A stretch of 64,000 nt of DNA from assembly GCF_044385915.1 (NCBI RefSeq), contig NZ_JBISCC010000117.1, positions 124,001 to 188,000 of the forward strand, given 5' to 3'. A program made the translations under genes and the position numbers. Below are positions 44,009-53,193 of the stretch, piece after piece. Source of the DNA: Thalassobellus citreus. Lineage in GTDB: Bacteria > Bacteroidota > Bacteroidia > Flavobacteriales > Flavobacteriaceae. The notes under the pieces are model-generated. The model worked only from the letters and a program-made list of their open reading frames with translations. It was not told where the DNA came from and ran no database searches. Each line of letters starts with the position of its first letter. The first letter of the stretch is position 1.

Positions 44009-44425
44009 TTATTTATTCATTTGAAAATGTGGAACATCAACAAAACCGTTTTCTATTCCATCTTTATTAAAATCGCCACCCCAAACATTATCTTCATGCA
44101 AGCTTTCCCAATAGTCGCCTAATGGTTTTATGTGTTCAAATCTATATGTTAGATCGCCATCTATAAAGAAATTAAAATCTACTGCTAATCTATCAGCATG
44201 TAAACTTAAAAGCGTTTTACTTAAACGTCTGGTTTTTATAAGTTTTACACCTAAAACACCACCTCTAACTATTTTATAACCAAAGTAGTTTAACAAAATT
44301 TGACTTCTGGTGCGGTAAGCTTCTCCAAAGGTTAAGCGAATACCATAACAATCAAAAGCATACTGAATTAGTTTGCTTATGTTGTATGTGAATATTTGTT
44401 GTTTTTCGCTTAGTTTCATTTCCAA
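44009..44425 (-). CDS. Endolysin: peptidase M15-type
   Basis: A 138-aa metallopeptidase cutting peptidoglycan peptides. Zinc-site motif SLHADRLAVDF (His 76, Asp 83) and C-terminal DVPHFQ (His 133), plus GEAYRTRSQ, match the VanY/M15 endolysins. No signal peptide, so a holin is needed; two candidates precede it. Confidence 0.85.
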   Translation of the reverse strand: MEMKLSEKQQIFTYNISKLIQYAFDCYGIRLTFGEAYRTRSQILLNYFGYKIVRGGVLGVKLIKTRRLSKTLLSLHADRLAVDFNFFIDGDLTYRFEHIKPLGDYWESLHEDNVWGGDFNKDGIENGFVDVPHFQMNK

Positions 44426-44473
44426 TTTTTAAAAATTCGGTTAAGTTTACGGGAAAACCGTAATACAATTATT

Positions 44474-44683
44474 TTAGTTTTTTTTTAGCAATACCTTAAA
44501 CCACGCTTTATAACTCCCGTTATGATTACGTTTAACGTCTAATTGAAACAAATAAATAACTCTTAATATTGACAATATAGCTGCTGTAATACTAAAAGCC
44601 GAAACCCATAAAACAGATAAAAACACCGTAAATAAAGTCGTTATTACACTTTCACCGTAAATTAAAAGAAGTTTGTATGGCAT
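44474..44683 (-). CDS. Holin-like small membrane protein (two helices)
   Basis: A 69-aa protein (MPYKLLLIYGESVITTLFTV) with two membrane helices and a basic tail. Lies 7 bp after another small membrane protein gene and 48 bp before the endolysin. Holin by size, topology and position. Confidence 0.55.
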   Translation of the reverse strand: MPYKLLLIYGESVITTLFTVFLSVLWVSAFSITAAILSILRVIYLFQLDVKRNHNGSYKAWFKVLLKKN

Positions 44684-44690
44684 AGCTTAT

Positions 44691-44981
44691 TTATTTTGTA
44701 TTAGAAATTCTTTTTAAAAAATCGACGATAATAATTCCAATGTTATTAGTAACAGTACCAACAGCACTACCGCCACGAGCTATAAAAAAACCAACAACAA
44801 CGATACAACCACCAAAAAAGGTGATAGGCACAGGTTCTTTGCTCTCTATAAACCACGCTTTTACTGGTAAAAACAAAGGCGCTATAAATAATATTACCCC
44901 TAGTAATTGCCAGAAGTAAATCCAAACAATCTCAGCTTTTGAATCTTTTTTTTCTGCTAACTTTTGTTTTATCTCGTTCAT
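44691..44981 (-). CDS. Holin-like membrane protein
   Basis: A 96-aa protein with a charged N-terminus (MNEIKQKLAEKKDSKAEIVW) and two hydrophobic helices (LLGVILFIAPLFLPV; FFGGCIVVVGFFIARGG). Topology and position in the lysis block support a holin. Confidence 0.55.
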   Translation of the reverse strand: MNEIKQKLAEKKDSKAEIVWIYFWQLLGVILFIAPLFLPVKAWFIESKEPVPITFFGGCIVVVGFFIARGGSAVGTVTNNIGIIIVDFLKRISNTK

Positions 44982-45007
44982 CGTTTTGTTTTTTTTTGAA
45001 ATTAATT

Positions 45008-48000
45008 TTATTCTACAGTATTTCCTGTACCTGTAATTGTTTGACTACTTGCACTACGACTAGGTATATCGTAATTATTTTTAATTAAACTATTGTCACC
45101 TGTAAACGTTATAAATTCTGTAGGCGATCCCTCCATAAGCTTGTTATTCATAAGCACTAAATTATCTGGTTGTACGCCTGAATTAGTAACCCAAAAAGCC
45201 CTAGAGCCGTTACTGTTCTGATACAGCCTGTTGTTTTCAAATACAATATTGTCAGACGCTCCTGTGTTATCAAATTCAATTGCAGCCGATGTAGATGTGC
45301 TATAAACATCGTTATCGATAAACGAAGCATTAACAAGTATAGCTGATGATGCAGATATAAATAATCCATCTTTAACCGTGTTACCTTTAAAATATAAGTC
45401 TGTATTTGTATTTCGAATTTGAACTTGATTTTTAAATAAATTATCTTTTAACGTTATGCTATTAGTGGTTATTAATCTTGCATTGTCATTATAGCTTTCA
45501 AAAACATTATCGTTAATGAATAAAGATGGCGCACCTACTGTCATATTAATTGCAGAAGCTTGCGCTGTAGTATTCATATTGTTTAATTCTAAAGCACGTC
45601 CATAAGTTCTAATGTTATTATTTGTAAAATACACGTCTCTAACGGCTGCGCTTTTGACTTCTAGCCCTAAAGAACCTGTTACATTAGTTTCATTATCAAC
45701 AATATTATTATGAATATTAGAGTCTCTAAGAGAGCTTAAATCGAAGGCTATTCCGTTAATATTTTTTATAACATTGTCAGAAACGTTTAATTTCCAACCT
45801 TGTAACCTCATTCCTTTTTCTTCTAAAGTAGCATCATCCCCTTTTCCTCTAATAATGTTTCCACGTATTATAATTTCAGAAGCGATTTCGATTTTGTTAG
45901 TCCATGTGTCTAAAACCGCATTTGTCTCTATTCCAGTTTGACCTATACTATGTACAGCACCGCCTAATGTTAGATTGTAATCAATAACATTGTCTATAAG
46001 TCCACCACCCTGAAGCTTATAAGCTGCCATTCGGGTATTTACAACGTTATTGTACGCCCAGGAATCATACGCACTAAACAAATTAACAGAACCATATAAA
46101 TTATCAAGCATATAGTTATTACGAACTACAACACCTCTAACAATATTTTCGTCAAGTGTTTCACCCGTTGTAGCGTCTCTATACCTCGTCGGCTCTGTAT
46201 CTATGGCGTATCTTGGAGCTGACCCATCGTTAACTCCCATATCCTGACCTGCATTAATAATATAGTTGTTTTCTATCACCATAGTATCAACACCGATAGG
46301 CGATATATTATTTCGTCTGTTATTGTCAATTGTACAATTCTTAATTGCTATGTTTCTGCAATTTCTAAACCCTACATCTGTAGATAAGCTGTTTCCTGCT
46401 GCAACAAACCCGTCGCCGTAACAATCTTTTAAAACTGCTCCATCAACAAGACCTCCATCTACACCTATATAAGCGATAGCTAATTCATAGGTTATATCAT
46501 AACCAGACAGATATTCTGTGTACCCATTAACCGCTACACCTGTTGATGACGCATAAGCTCTAAAATACAAGCCATCTGTTGAGTTACTTATATCAAAGTA
46601 CCAATGCCCTTCGTTTGTTCCCCATGTTGAACTATATCCCAAAGCTCCTAGAGCGGTTGATGCATTTATGTAGTTGCTTATCTCTTCAACTTGCGTTTCT
46701 GCATCATTTGGAGTAATAGGGATTGTATAGGTTACTAAAGCGTCATTTTCTCCAATAGTATAATCTATACTTGAAGCAGTTGAAGGTGTATAAATACGTC
46801 TATACTGCCTGTAATTATGAGACAACCTAGAACCTATTAAGTTACCACCTATAACTTTGACGTTTTTAGTGTCTTCGGATGATATAATATGTTGAGCGTA
46901 TGCGTAAGAAGGTAAACTTCTTATAAACACAGCATCCGTCATTCTTATTGTAAAGTCACTTGGCAAAATAATTGAATATAAATGTTGGTCGTTTAAATTC
47001 TTTTCGTACCACGTTCCTGTTGCTGGGCGTGAATTTTGTATAAAGCAATCTAGTTTAGATATAAATAATTCATTACCATTAAGTAGTTTTGTGTCTGAAA
47101 TTGCTTTGTTAATGTTGTCGATATTACCTTGTGTATTAGCTATAATTGTTGGCGTAACATCTGAAAAAGAAATAGATGTAGAAATAGTTTCATCAATTGG
47201 GTATTTTCTAGTGTCAAATGTTAAAGAAGGGTTTTTCAAGAACGCATTTGTTGTAGAAGCCCAATTCAGTTGATAATTTAATATTGTGTTATCTACATAG
47301 CTGTCTCCTAATAATTCTAATTCTCCTGTTCCTGTAGATATTATTGAACCACCGCCATCTGTTAAATAAACATTCGACAAAGCAACATCTGTATTACCGA
47401 TATCTATAACGCCAGTTATACTAACAATTCTAGTAATAGTTGATGTGCCATTAACAACCGCCTGCAACTCTGCTAAAGTTGCAACCTCTGTTAGATTAGC
47501 TAAACCGCTAGAAGAGTTATCAATATTAACCCATCCACTTGAAGTATATTCTTCTGTTTTTTGGGTGTCCGTGTTAAAATGTGTATCACCTAAATTTGGT
47601 GATGTTGGTCTGTTAGCTGTAGTTCCAGTTGATTTTTGAGGTATTAAATACGTATATGCCTCATAAGTTGGTGTTGACAAACCTTCAGATAATATAAATG
47701 TTGGCTCGTTTGCTACAGGAATAGTAACTCTAACATAATTTACTCCAGCAGGAACAGTAAATGTAGATATGTTTGAGTTAGACCCTCCAGATACAACAAC
47801 GAACGAATCGTCAAAATAACATGTGAATCTCATTGCTGTATTACTTGTGTATGTTAAACCTTCTGTTACAGGTATAAAATCAGATGTGTCATAAGCTGCA
47901 TTTGTTGTTAAACTTCCTGTAGTGTTGCTTATAAATTTACCAGATGTTTTTGTATCCGTGTTATATAAATTTGAACTTAAAGAGCCATAAACACTCTCAT

Positions 48001-50695
48001 TTAATTGATTTAATGTAGTTAATTCGTTATCATTAATAGCGTCATTCGCTGTGATAGTTCCTTTAACTTCTAAATCATTTTGAATAGTTTTAATTTCGTT
48101 ATAGTCGTTTTGAAACGAGTAATTGTTCTCTTGACCATACCATAAAGAACCTGAAATTAAATTACCCCATGCGCCTGTATCTTCATTATCTACACCTGCT
48201 AGATAGCCTTCGCTTATAATTACTTTTGCAGGATATCCAACTGATGTATTATAGTTATACCAATCTGACAAGTCTGTATTTCTATAATATAAATTAGCTA
48301 TTGCAGGAATTGTACTAGGTTGTCTCAAACCAACAGTTGACAGCGATACTACCGAATTATCGGTTTTTTTGAAGTATCTCAAATCACTCCAACCACCGTT
48401 TGCCTGTGTGCGCAAATAGTTGGATTGTGCTTTTAATACAGATAAAATACTTTTTTCTGTAATTCCGTCTGTTGTGCTTCCACCCGCAAAGCCTGAAGTT
48501 GTTAAATTGGTTGAACCGTTTACTATACCTTCTTTTGTGGTATAGTCGTATAATTTGTCATTAGGGAAATTGTTTGCAACAGCATCTTCATGCGCCATTG
48601 ACACTACGGCTGTCATGGTAATATATCCATAAAACACGCCTTTGGTTGGGTCTGAATCTACATTACGATAAAGCTCTGCCATTGTTCCATCTGGAAAAAT
48701 AGCGTACTTTAAAAAGGATTTTACAAAGTTTCTAGCCCAAATCTCTTTTTCTCTATCATTATTTTCAATAGCCCACGAATGAACGTAAGCTATTGCTTCC
48801 CATTGGCGGTTGTTGTAGATGTCTTGCGCCCATGCCATTGTGTAAGCCGTAATATCATCACCATTAGAATCTTGTAAGGGGTTTGCTGTGCTTACACCTG
48901 CTATTTCAGGATAAGTGCCTTCGGGGGTAAATTTTGTTATACCTGCATTTTCCCAATCTACACCTAAATACGTCTCAATACGAGACGATGTAGCATTAAA
49001 AGTTATTTCAGCATAACGAGCGAACCATGTATCAATAGTTTCTTTGTCTACGTCAGTTAAATTAGTAGCTAAATCTTTTATTAAATTATAAGAGTGTTTT
49101 GTTTTTTTTACATCTGCTGTTTGAATCCACAACGAATAATCAGCATCAAATCTATATGTTGACGAATCATTCCACCAAGTAGTGTTTAAATCGTTTGCTC
49201 CAACGTAAGCTAATATTTCAGTTGCAATAGTGTTAGCTATTGAAACATCGTCAAGAGCATAAGCATAAGCTGCTGTAGTATGCAACCATTGCCTGTTGTT
49301 TGGCACTGTTGCTGCCGAACCTAGTGTCGGTCTATATTGACTAGGATTAGCTATAAAATTATCCTTTTCTGTGATGATTTTTGTAATGTCATCTGCAAAT
49401 CCTGTACCTGCTGTATATCCATTTTGAAAGCGTGATTTTAATTCAGCTTTTGCTTCATCAGAAAATAGGAGATTTTCGTTAGTAGGAACTACAGAAGGAA
49501 TGTCAGATAAATCAGCAACTCCAGCATAGTCTTTGTCTTGAAACACTATGCTTCTTGCAGCCGTTATATTAGCAGGGTCAACAGTTAATGACCCTGTAGA
49601 AGATAAGACAGTTCCTTTATAAATGGTTAGTTGATCTCTAAGCCATGTACCTCTACTTGAGTTTAAATTTATATATGGGAACCCTCCGACATCAGTAGAT
49701 ATAATCTCAGCATCTCCTAGTCCATTAGATAATTTAGCTACTCGGTCTGTTGAAGAGATATAAACACCAGGTCTAGATCCTCCGACACTTTGTCCCTCTA
49801 TTTTTATTGATAAATCATCTGTATCTAATGAACCATAAGTAGTAAAACCGTCATTATCTAATAATTTAGTAAAATAATCAGATAAATCTGTATCTCTCAA
49901 ATAATTAGCATCGCCGTATCTTTTAGGTATAAACGCATCGCCGCCTATTGAGTCAACTTCGGTGTTAGAAATTGTTGAGCGTAAAACTCCGTTAATAGTC
50001 CAATTCGCCGTAATCGTATCGTTTACTGCTGGCTGCAAAGCACTATATATTAATGCTTGTTCAGCAGGAGACAACAAACCTGCATTAGAATTATTGGCTA
50101 ATCCTATAACTGCATTTGTACCTGTAGATGATGTAATTGTGCCGTTTGTAGCTGTTGATATATAGCCTAAATTTGTTGTGCCGTCAGAAGGCGCAGCCCA
50201 ATGACCGTTACCAGAAGTGCTTGTTGCTGTCCATACGTCTCCAATTGAATTAGCGTCGTAAGTTCCTCCTGAACCTGTTCTAAATCTTAATGTGCCGTAG
50301 CCGTTACGTATATCTATTTCGTCATCATCAAAATAATAATATGTTTTGAAATCTGGACTACGAAATGCCATAGATGAGCCTGTGCCTAAATCTACGTATC
50401 TATTTGAACCATCTGGTGTTGTTCCGTTTATTGTATAGATATTATCTAAAGAACCTTTTAAAGCTTCCCATGTTGTGCCGTTCCATTGTTCCCATTGACT
50501 AACACCAGTATCTTCATGATACAAAATAGTTCCTTTTGTTGGTGTTAACGCATCTCGTTGAGCGGTGGTTACTAAATACGGTTGTATTAGTTTAGTATGT
50601 ATGCCACGATGCGCTCTTTGTGGTGGCCTTGTATCTACTTGAGATGTAGCAAATAATGAAAATAAAAGCGTTACTAATAAAAATATTTTTTTCAT
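45008..50695 (-). CDS. Giant tail spike: alginate-lyase-like domain and beta-helix
   Basis: 1,895 aa. The N-terminus MKKIFLLVTLLFSLFATSQV looks like a Sec signal peptide, odd for a tail protein. Two fibre-type motifs (TTAQRDALTPTKGTILYHED near 43; TTANRPTSPNLGDTHFNTDT near 1020) are attachment modules. Residues about 420-855 form a helical region with YNNRQWEAIAYVHSWAIEN, resembling alginate-lyase (alpha/alpha)6 toroids. Residues about 1430-1880 are a right-handed beta-helix (NCTIDNN, DNVIKN, HNNIVDN). Likely a depolymerase for host polysaccharide; exact substrate uncertain. Confidence 0.72.
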   Translation of the reverse strand: MKKIFLLVTLLFSLFATSQVDTRPPQRAHRGIHTKLIQPYLVTTAQRDALTPTKGTILYHEDTGVSQWEQWNGTTWEALKGSLDNIYTINGTTPDGSNRYVDLGTGSSMAFRSPDFKTYYYFDDDEIDIRNGYGTLRFRTGSGGTYDANSIGDVWTATSTSGNGHWAAPSDGTTNLGYISTATNGTITSSTGTNAVIGLANNSNAGLLSPAEQALIYSALQPAVNDTITANWTINGVLRSTISNTEVDSIGGDAFIPKRYGDANYLRDTDLSDYFTKLLDNDGFTTYGSLDTDDLSIKIEGQSVGGSRPGVYISSTDRVAKLSNGLGDAEIISTDVGGFPYINLNSSRGTWLRDQLTIYKGTVLSSTGSLTVDPANITAARSIVFQDKDYAGVADLSDIPSVVPTNENLLFSDEAKAELKSRFQNGYTAGTGFADDITKIITEKDNFIANPSQYRPTLGSAATVPNNRQWLHTTAAYAYALDDVSIANTIATEILAYVGANDLNTTWWNDSSTYRFDADYSLWIQTADVKKTKHSYNLIKDLATNLTDVDKETIDTWFARYAEITFNATSSRIETYLGVDWENAGITKFTPEGTYPEIAGVSTANPLQDSNGDDITAYTMAWAQDIYNNRQWEAIAYVHSWAIENNDREKEIWARNFVKSFLKYAIFPDGTMAELYRNVDSDPTKGVFYGYITMTAVVSMAHEDAVANNFPNDKLYDYTTKEGIVNGSTNLTTSGFAGGSTTDGITEKSILSVLKAQSNYLRTQANGGWSDLRYFKKTDNSVVSLSTVGLRQPSTIPAIANLYYRNTDLSDWYNYNTSVGYPAKVIISEGYLAGVDNEDTGAWGNLISGSLWYGQENNYSFQNDYNEIKTIQNDLEVKGTITANDAINDNELTTLNQLNESVYGSLSSNLYNTDTKTSGKFISNTTGSLTTNAAYDTSDFIPVTEGLTYTSNTAMRFTCYFDDSFVVVSGGSNSNISTFTVPAGVNYVRVTIPVANEPTFILSEGLSTPTYEAYTYLIPQKSTGTTANRPTSPNLGDTHFNTDTQKTEEYTSSGWVNIDNSSSGLANLTEVATLAELQAVVNGTSTITRIVSITGVIDIGNTDVALSNVYLTDGGGSIISTGTGELELLGDSYVDNTILNYQLNWASTTNAFLKNPSLTFDTRKYPIDETISTSISFSDVTPTIIANTQGNIDNINKAISDTKLLNGNELFISKLDCFIQNSRPATGTWYEKNLNDQHLYSIILPSDFTIRMTDAVFIRSLPSYAYAQHIISSEDTKNVKVIGGNLIGSRLSHNYRQYRRIYTPSTASSIDYTIGENDALVTYTIPITPNDAETQVEEISNYINASTALGALGYSSTWGTNEGHWYFDISNSTDGLYFRAYASSTGVAVNGYTEYLSGYDITYELAIAYIGVDGGLVDGAVLKDCYGDGFVAAGNSLSTDVGFRNCRNIAIKNCTIDNNRRNNISPIGVDTMVIENNYIINAGQDMGVNDGSAPRYAIDTEPTRYRDATTGETLDENIVRGVVVRNNYMLDNLYGSVNLFSAYDSWAYNNVVNTRMAAYKLQGGGLIDNVIDYNLTLGGAVHSIGQTGIETNAVLDTWTNKIEIASEIIIRGNIIRGKGDDATLEEKGMRLQGWKLNVSDNVIKNINGIAFDLSSLRDSNIHNNIVDNETNVTGSLGLEVKSAAVRDVYFTNNNIRTYGRALELNNMNTTAQASAINMTVGAPSLFINDNVFESYNDNARLITTNSITLKDNLFKNQVQIRNTNTDLYFKGNTVKDGLFISASSAILVNASFIDNDVYSTSTSAAIEFDNTGASDNIVFENNRLYQNSNGSRAFWVTNSGVQPDNLVLMNNKLMEGSPTEFITFTGDNSLIKNNYDIPSRSASSQTITGTGNTVE

Positions 50696-50698
50696 GAT

Positions 50699-51619
50699 TT
50701 AATGTTTATTAATTTGAACAGATGAACCTAATTTTACTCCGTTAGTAAGTGTTGCATAGTTTCCTGTTATAAAATTTGTATGTGTATATGCGTAACCTTC
50801 GGTTAGTATTCCATCGTTAGTAATAACTTCAATACTGGAAGGGTTGCCTGAATAAGAAAAAACAGTCTGTCCTTCTTCAGTGGCTTCTAATATTTGTTTT
50901 TCGAAAGTATCGCCGTAGGTACGTACGTTTAATTCTTCATCTATTTGCAAGCCATCAATACCTAATGCTTCTGGTATTAAAACAATATCGCCTGTAAGTG
51001 GGTAATAATTATATTGATACGTTTCTGTAAGCCATTTATCGTTATGAACGATATCTACACTTGGTGGTTTGCTCGATACATTAAAAGTAAGTTGGTTTGC
51101 TTCGGTTGCTACTAGCGTTACTTTGTTTGAGTTTGTGGTTTGTACGGTACCTGCGTTTACTTTATGATACGCACCTTTATACCAACGGTGCAACGTATTA
51201 TCATAACGAACTAAGTACCATTTAAAAGATTGTCCTGGTGCTGGTAAATCTGAATACAGTTCTACTTCTATAGTATCTGGAGTAGATCCGCTAATTTCCC
51301 AAACACCGTCTTCATGGTCCCAAATAGCTATTTCGGGCGTTAATCCTATTCCTGGATCTAAAACAGCCCATGCATTTTCTTCTCCTATCGGATAAGACGC
51401 GTGTAATAAGGATATGTTTGTGTAACGGCCGTAAAAAGGGTTTGGTGATTTAGATAATTCTAACATCTTCAATCTCTCATCTAAATTATCTAATAAATCA
51501 GCATGATTATCAGAAACAGCTTTTACATCGTTTGCTTCATCTGCATAAAACTTCCTTACACTGTCTGGATCAGATGGGTTATTTGTTTTTGTTGGATATG
51601 AAAGTCTACTTGCTGGCAT
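50699..51619 (-). CDS. Tail fibre/adaptor protein
   Basis: A 306-aa protein (MPASRLSYPTKTNNPSDPDS) with an N-terminal coiled coil and beta-rich repeats (LTFNVSSKPPSVDIVHNDKW; TVFSYSGNPSSIEVITNDGI), the pattern of fibre proteins. Lies 3 bp before the giant spike gene and probably connects it to the tail. Confidence 0.6.
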   Translation of the reverse strand: MPASRLSYPTKTNNPSDPDSVRKFYADEANDVKAVSDNHADLLDNLDERLKMLELSKSPNPFYGRYTNISLLHASYPIGEENAWAVLDPGIGLTPEIAIWDHEDGVWEISGSTPDTIEVELYSDLPAPGQSFKWYLVRYDNTLHRWYKGAYHKVNAGTVQTTNSNKVTLVATEANQLTFNVSSKPPSVDIVHNDKWLTETYQYNYYPLTGDIVLIPEALGIDGLQIDEELNVRTYGDTFEKQILEATEEGQTVFSYSGNPSSIEVITNDGILTEGYAYTHTNFITGNYATLTNGVKLGSSVQINKH

Positions 51620-52077
51620 TAGCTTAGGTTAAAATCTAGATGATAATCGAATCCATCAATATTAATACCTTCGGCGGTTTGGTTATCGTGAAACTTTACA
51701 GGCACAGGCGACGCGTTTTTAAAAACAAGCGTATGACCTTTTTTTATATCAAAAGAAGAAGAACATTGCATAAAAAACTTATTTGATGCTACTTCATAAA
51801 TATCGTGTGTCGTGGTTTTTACATAAACCTGGTAAACCCCACGAAGAAGGTCGTTAAACTTTTCAAAATCGGTAGTAGATAAACCAGGATAAGAAAGCGA
51901 TAAGGTTTTAGTAATTAAAACACCTGCATCTGTAACCTTGCTTGATTGCTTGTAGGTTATTTTTGAAGGTGTGTGGTAAATAGTGGTTAAATTAGGAATA
52001 CTAACCACATCGTCGATAGATTTTATTTGTACCAAACAAATATCTTGTATTAATGAATTGTTCTTGTTGAATTCCAT
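51619..52077 (-). CDS. Tail-associated protein, first gene behind P5
   Basis: A 152-aa protein (MEFNKNNSLIQDICLVQIKS), beta-rich, with TTIYHTPSKITYKQSSKVTD. One-base overlap with the next gene. Position suggests a tail or fibre-attachment component. Not recognised. Confidence 0.5.
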   Translation of the reverse strand: MEFNKNNSLIQDICLVQIKSIDDVVSIPNLTTIYHTPSKITYKQSSKVTDAGVLITKTLSLSYPGLSTTDFEKFNDLLRGVYQVYVKTTTHDIYEVASNKFFMQCSSSFDIKKGHTLVFKNASPVPVKFHDNQTAEGINIDGFDYHLDFNLS

Positions 52078-52081
52078 AATA

Positions 52082-52117
52082 CAAGTATAAAATACTACAC
52101 TACTAATTAAAAGGACA
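52082..52117 (-). promoter_or_regulatory. Phage late promoter P5
   Basis: Read leftward: TGTCCTTTT (52109-52117), 19 bp, TATACTTG (52082-52089), 4 bp before the ATG at 52077. Drives the fibre, spike and lysis genes. Confidence 0.78.
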
Positions 52118-52128
52118 TGTTGTGTTTT

Positions 52129-52298
52129 GAACTTTTGTGCGTATTCGTGCGGAAATTGAACTTTTATTCACGCCTTTATTTATAAAGCTTTACAACTATT
52201 TCAGTTTAAAAGTTCGATAGTTTTTTAATTATTTACATATACATGTTTTAAATAAAAATATATATAAGTATGCACCACCTCTTTTTGCACAAAAGTTC
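52129..52298. other. Noncoding region with symmetric GAACTTTT/AAAAGTTC sites, candidate origin
   Basis: In the 400-bp gap 52078-52477, GAACTTTT occurs at 52129 and 52158 and its inverse AAAAGTTC at 52208 and 52291; the outer pair extends to GAACTTTTGTGC / GCACAAAAGTTC. A very AT-rich stretch (52218-52276) lies between the inner and outer right copies. The arrangement, between early and late blocks, fits a replication origin or a large regulatory region. Confidence 0.4.
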
Positions 52299-52354
52299 CA
52301 TTTGAATTCTTTAATTAATTGGGGTATAAGGGGAAAATAAAAAAAGCGAATAAT

Positions 52355-52388
52355 AAAAGGGTTAAGAACCGAAATTCTTAACCCTTTT
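52355..52388 (-). terminator. Terminator ending the early operon
   Basis: AAAAGGGTTAAGAA (52355-52368), loop CCGAAA, TTCTTAACCCTTTT (52375-52388), a perfect 14-bp stem with T-rich sequence on both sides; it may work in both directions. Ends leftward early transcription before the late genes. Confidence 0.88.
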
Positions 52389-52477
52389 TAACAAGGCAAC
52401 CGCTTTACAGAGAGAGCTACTCTTACGGTTTAATCTGCATTTCCTTGTATTATGTAATAAATTACAGGTTCGAGGCT

Positions 52478-52726
52478 CTATAATATCAACGACTGATTAT
52501 TATAGTTTAAATAATTGTTAATAGCATTAAAGTCTTTACATTTTCCGTTTTCTATTTCTTTAATTTTAGTTAACGAAATATCTAACATTTCTGAAAGCTC
52601 TTTTTGGGTTTCAGTTCGAGCTTCTTTAGATGTTTTAACTTTTAGAGTTAGTTGAGTTTTCAACTCTAAATCATCTATCCATTTAAAAAATAGTTGAGTT
52701 TTAAACTCTCTAGTATTGTTAATCAT
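52478..52726 (-). CDS. XRE-family HTH protein
   Basis: An 82-aa protein whose C-terminal half is an XRE helix-turn-helix (ETQKELSEMLDISLTKIKEI, then ENGKCKDFNAINNYL). Last gene of the early operon, just after the cassette-like genes. Might regulate late expression or the operon itself. Confidence 0.7.
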   Translation of the reverse strand: MINNTREFKTQLFFKWIDDLELKTQLTLKVKTSKEARTETQKELSEMLDISLTKIKEIENGKCKDFNAINNYLNYNNQSLIL

Positions 52727-52768
52727 TTGATTCTTAGTGTTTTTGTAAAAAGTATAAGTTTATCACGT

Positions 52769-52775
52769 GTTGGGC
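52769..52775 (-). repeat. Terminal RYYYAAC-like box of the cassette array
   Basis: Leftward GCCCAAC, complement of the GTTGGGC box at 53010-53016 on the other side of the 57-aa gene; the match extends to TATT(T)CTAGCCCAAC over 14 bases. Only a half site: no full attC-like spacer follows before the XRE gene. Confidence 0.55.
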
Positions 52776-52803
52776 TAGAATAGCCACAAGGGCACGCAAT
52801 CAA

Positions 52804-52977
52804 TCATTTAAAAACACCTTTCATACTAATAAACATTTGTCTCAAACCAATGAAACCTAATAATCCAGTTAGTACCATTACGAATTCAGAGTGATAATCA
52901 AAATAGGCGTAGACTACACAAAGAGTCATTGATAATATTAGGCTTATACTTCCTTTTTTAAACAGTTTTCTATTCAT
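52804..52977 (-). CDS. 57-aa membrane protein in cassette 5
   Basis: ATG at 52977: MNRKLFKKGSISLILSMTLC, then VVYAYFDYHSEFVMVLTGLL and GFIGLRQMFISMKGVFK. Two membrane helices with positive ends. It is enclosed by complementary GTTGGGC/GCCCAAC boxes. Small inner-membrane protein of unknown role. Confidence 0.55.
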   Translation of the reverse strand: MNRKLFKKGSISLILSMTLCVVYAYFDYHSEFVMVLTGLLGFIGLRQMFISMKGVFK

Positions 52978-53009
52978 TTTTTAAATAATTTAAAGATTGC
53001 TTATTTCTA

Positions 53010-53182
53010 GCCCAACCCCCAAAGCATATGCTACGCTCTGATTAAGTTGGTTTTATTTTTGTTATTTCTCAGGTCTTACTTGAGTCAACTCTACACAACA
53101 CAGCATAAAGTCTATAGAGCGCAGCAAACGGTCTTCATGTGTATGCTGCGCATCCACAGACCTTATGCTTTGGGGGTTAGCA
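53010..53182 (-). repeat. attC-like spacer 4 (between the 87-aa and 57-aa genes)
   Basis: Leftward it starts TGCTAACCCCCAAAGCATAA and ends TATGCTTTGGGGGTTGGGC; the inner 15 bases (AACCCCCAAAGCATA) are perfectly complementary. A further internal GCGCAGCATA/TATGCTGCG-type hairpin makes it the longest spacer (173 bp). Outline as an integron attC: R-L boxes paired at the base, variable top. Confidence 0.6.
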
Positions 53183-53193
53183 AACAATAAAAC

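Noticed and set aside
45157..50165. Several open frames of 60-70 codons opposite or within the spike gene
   Set aside because: They lie wholly inside one long convincing coding frame and have no recognisable products.
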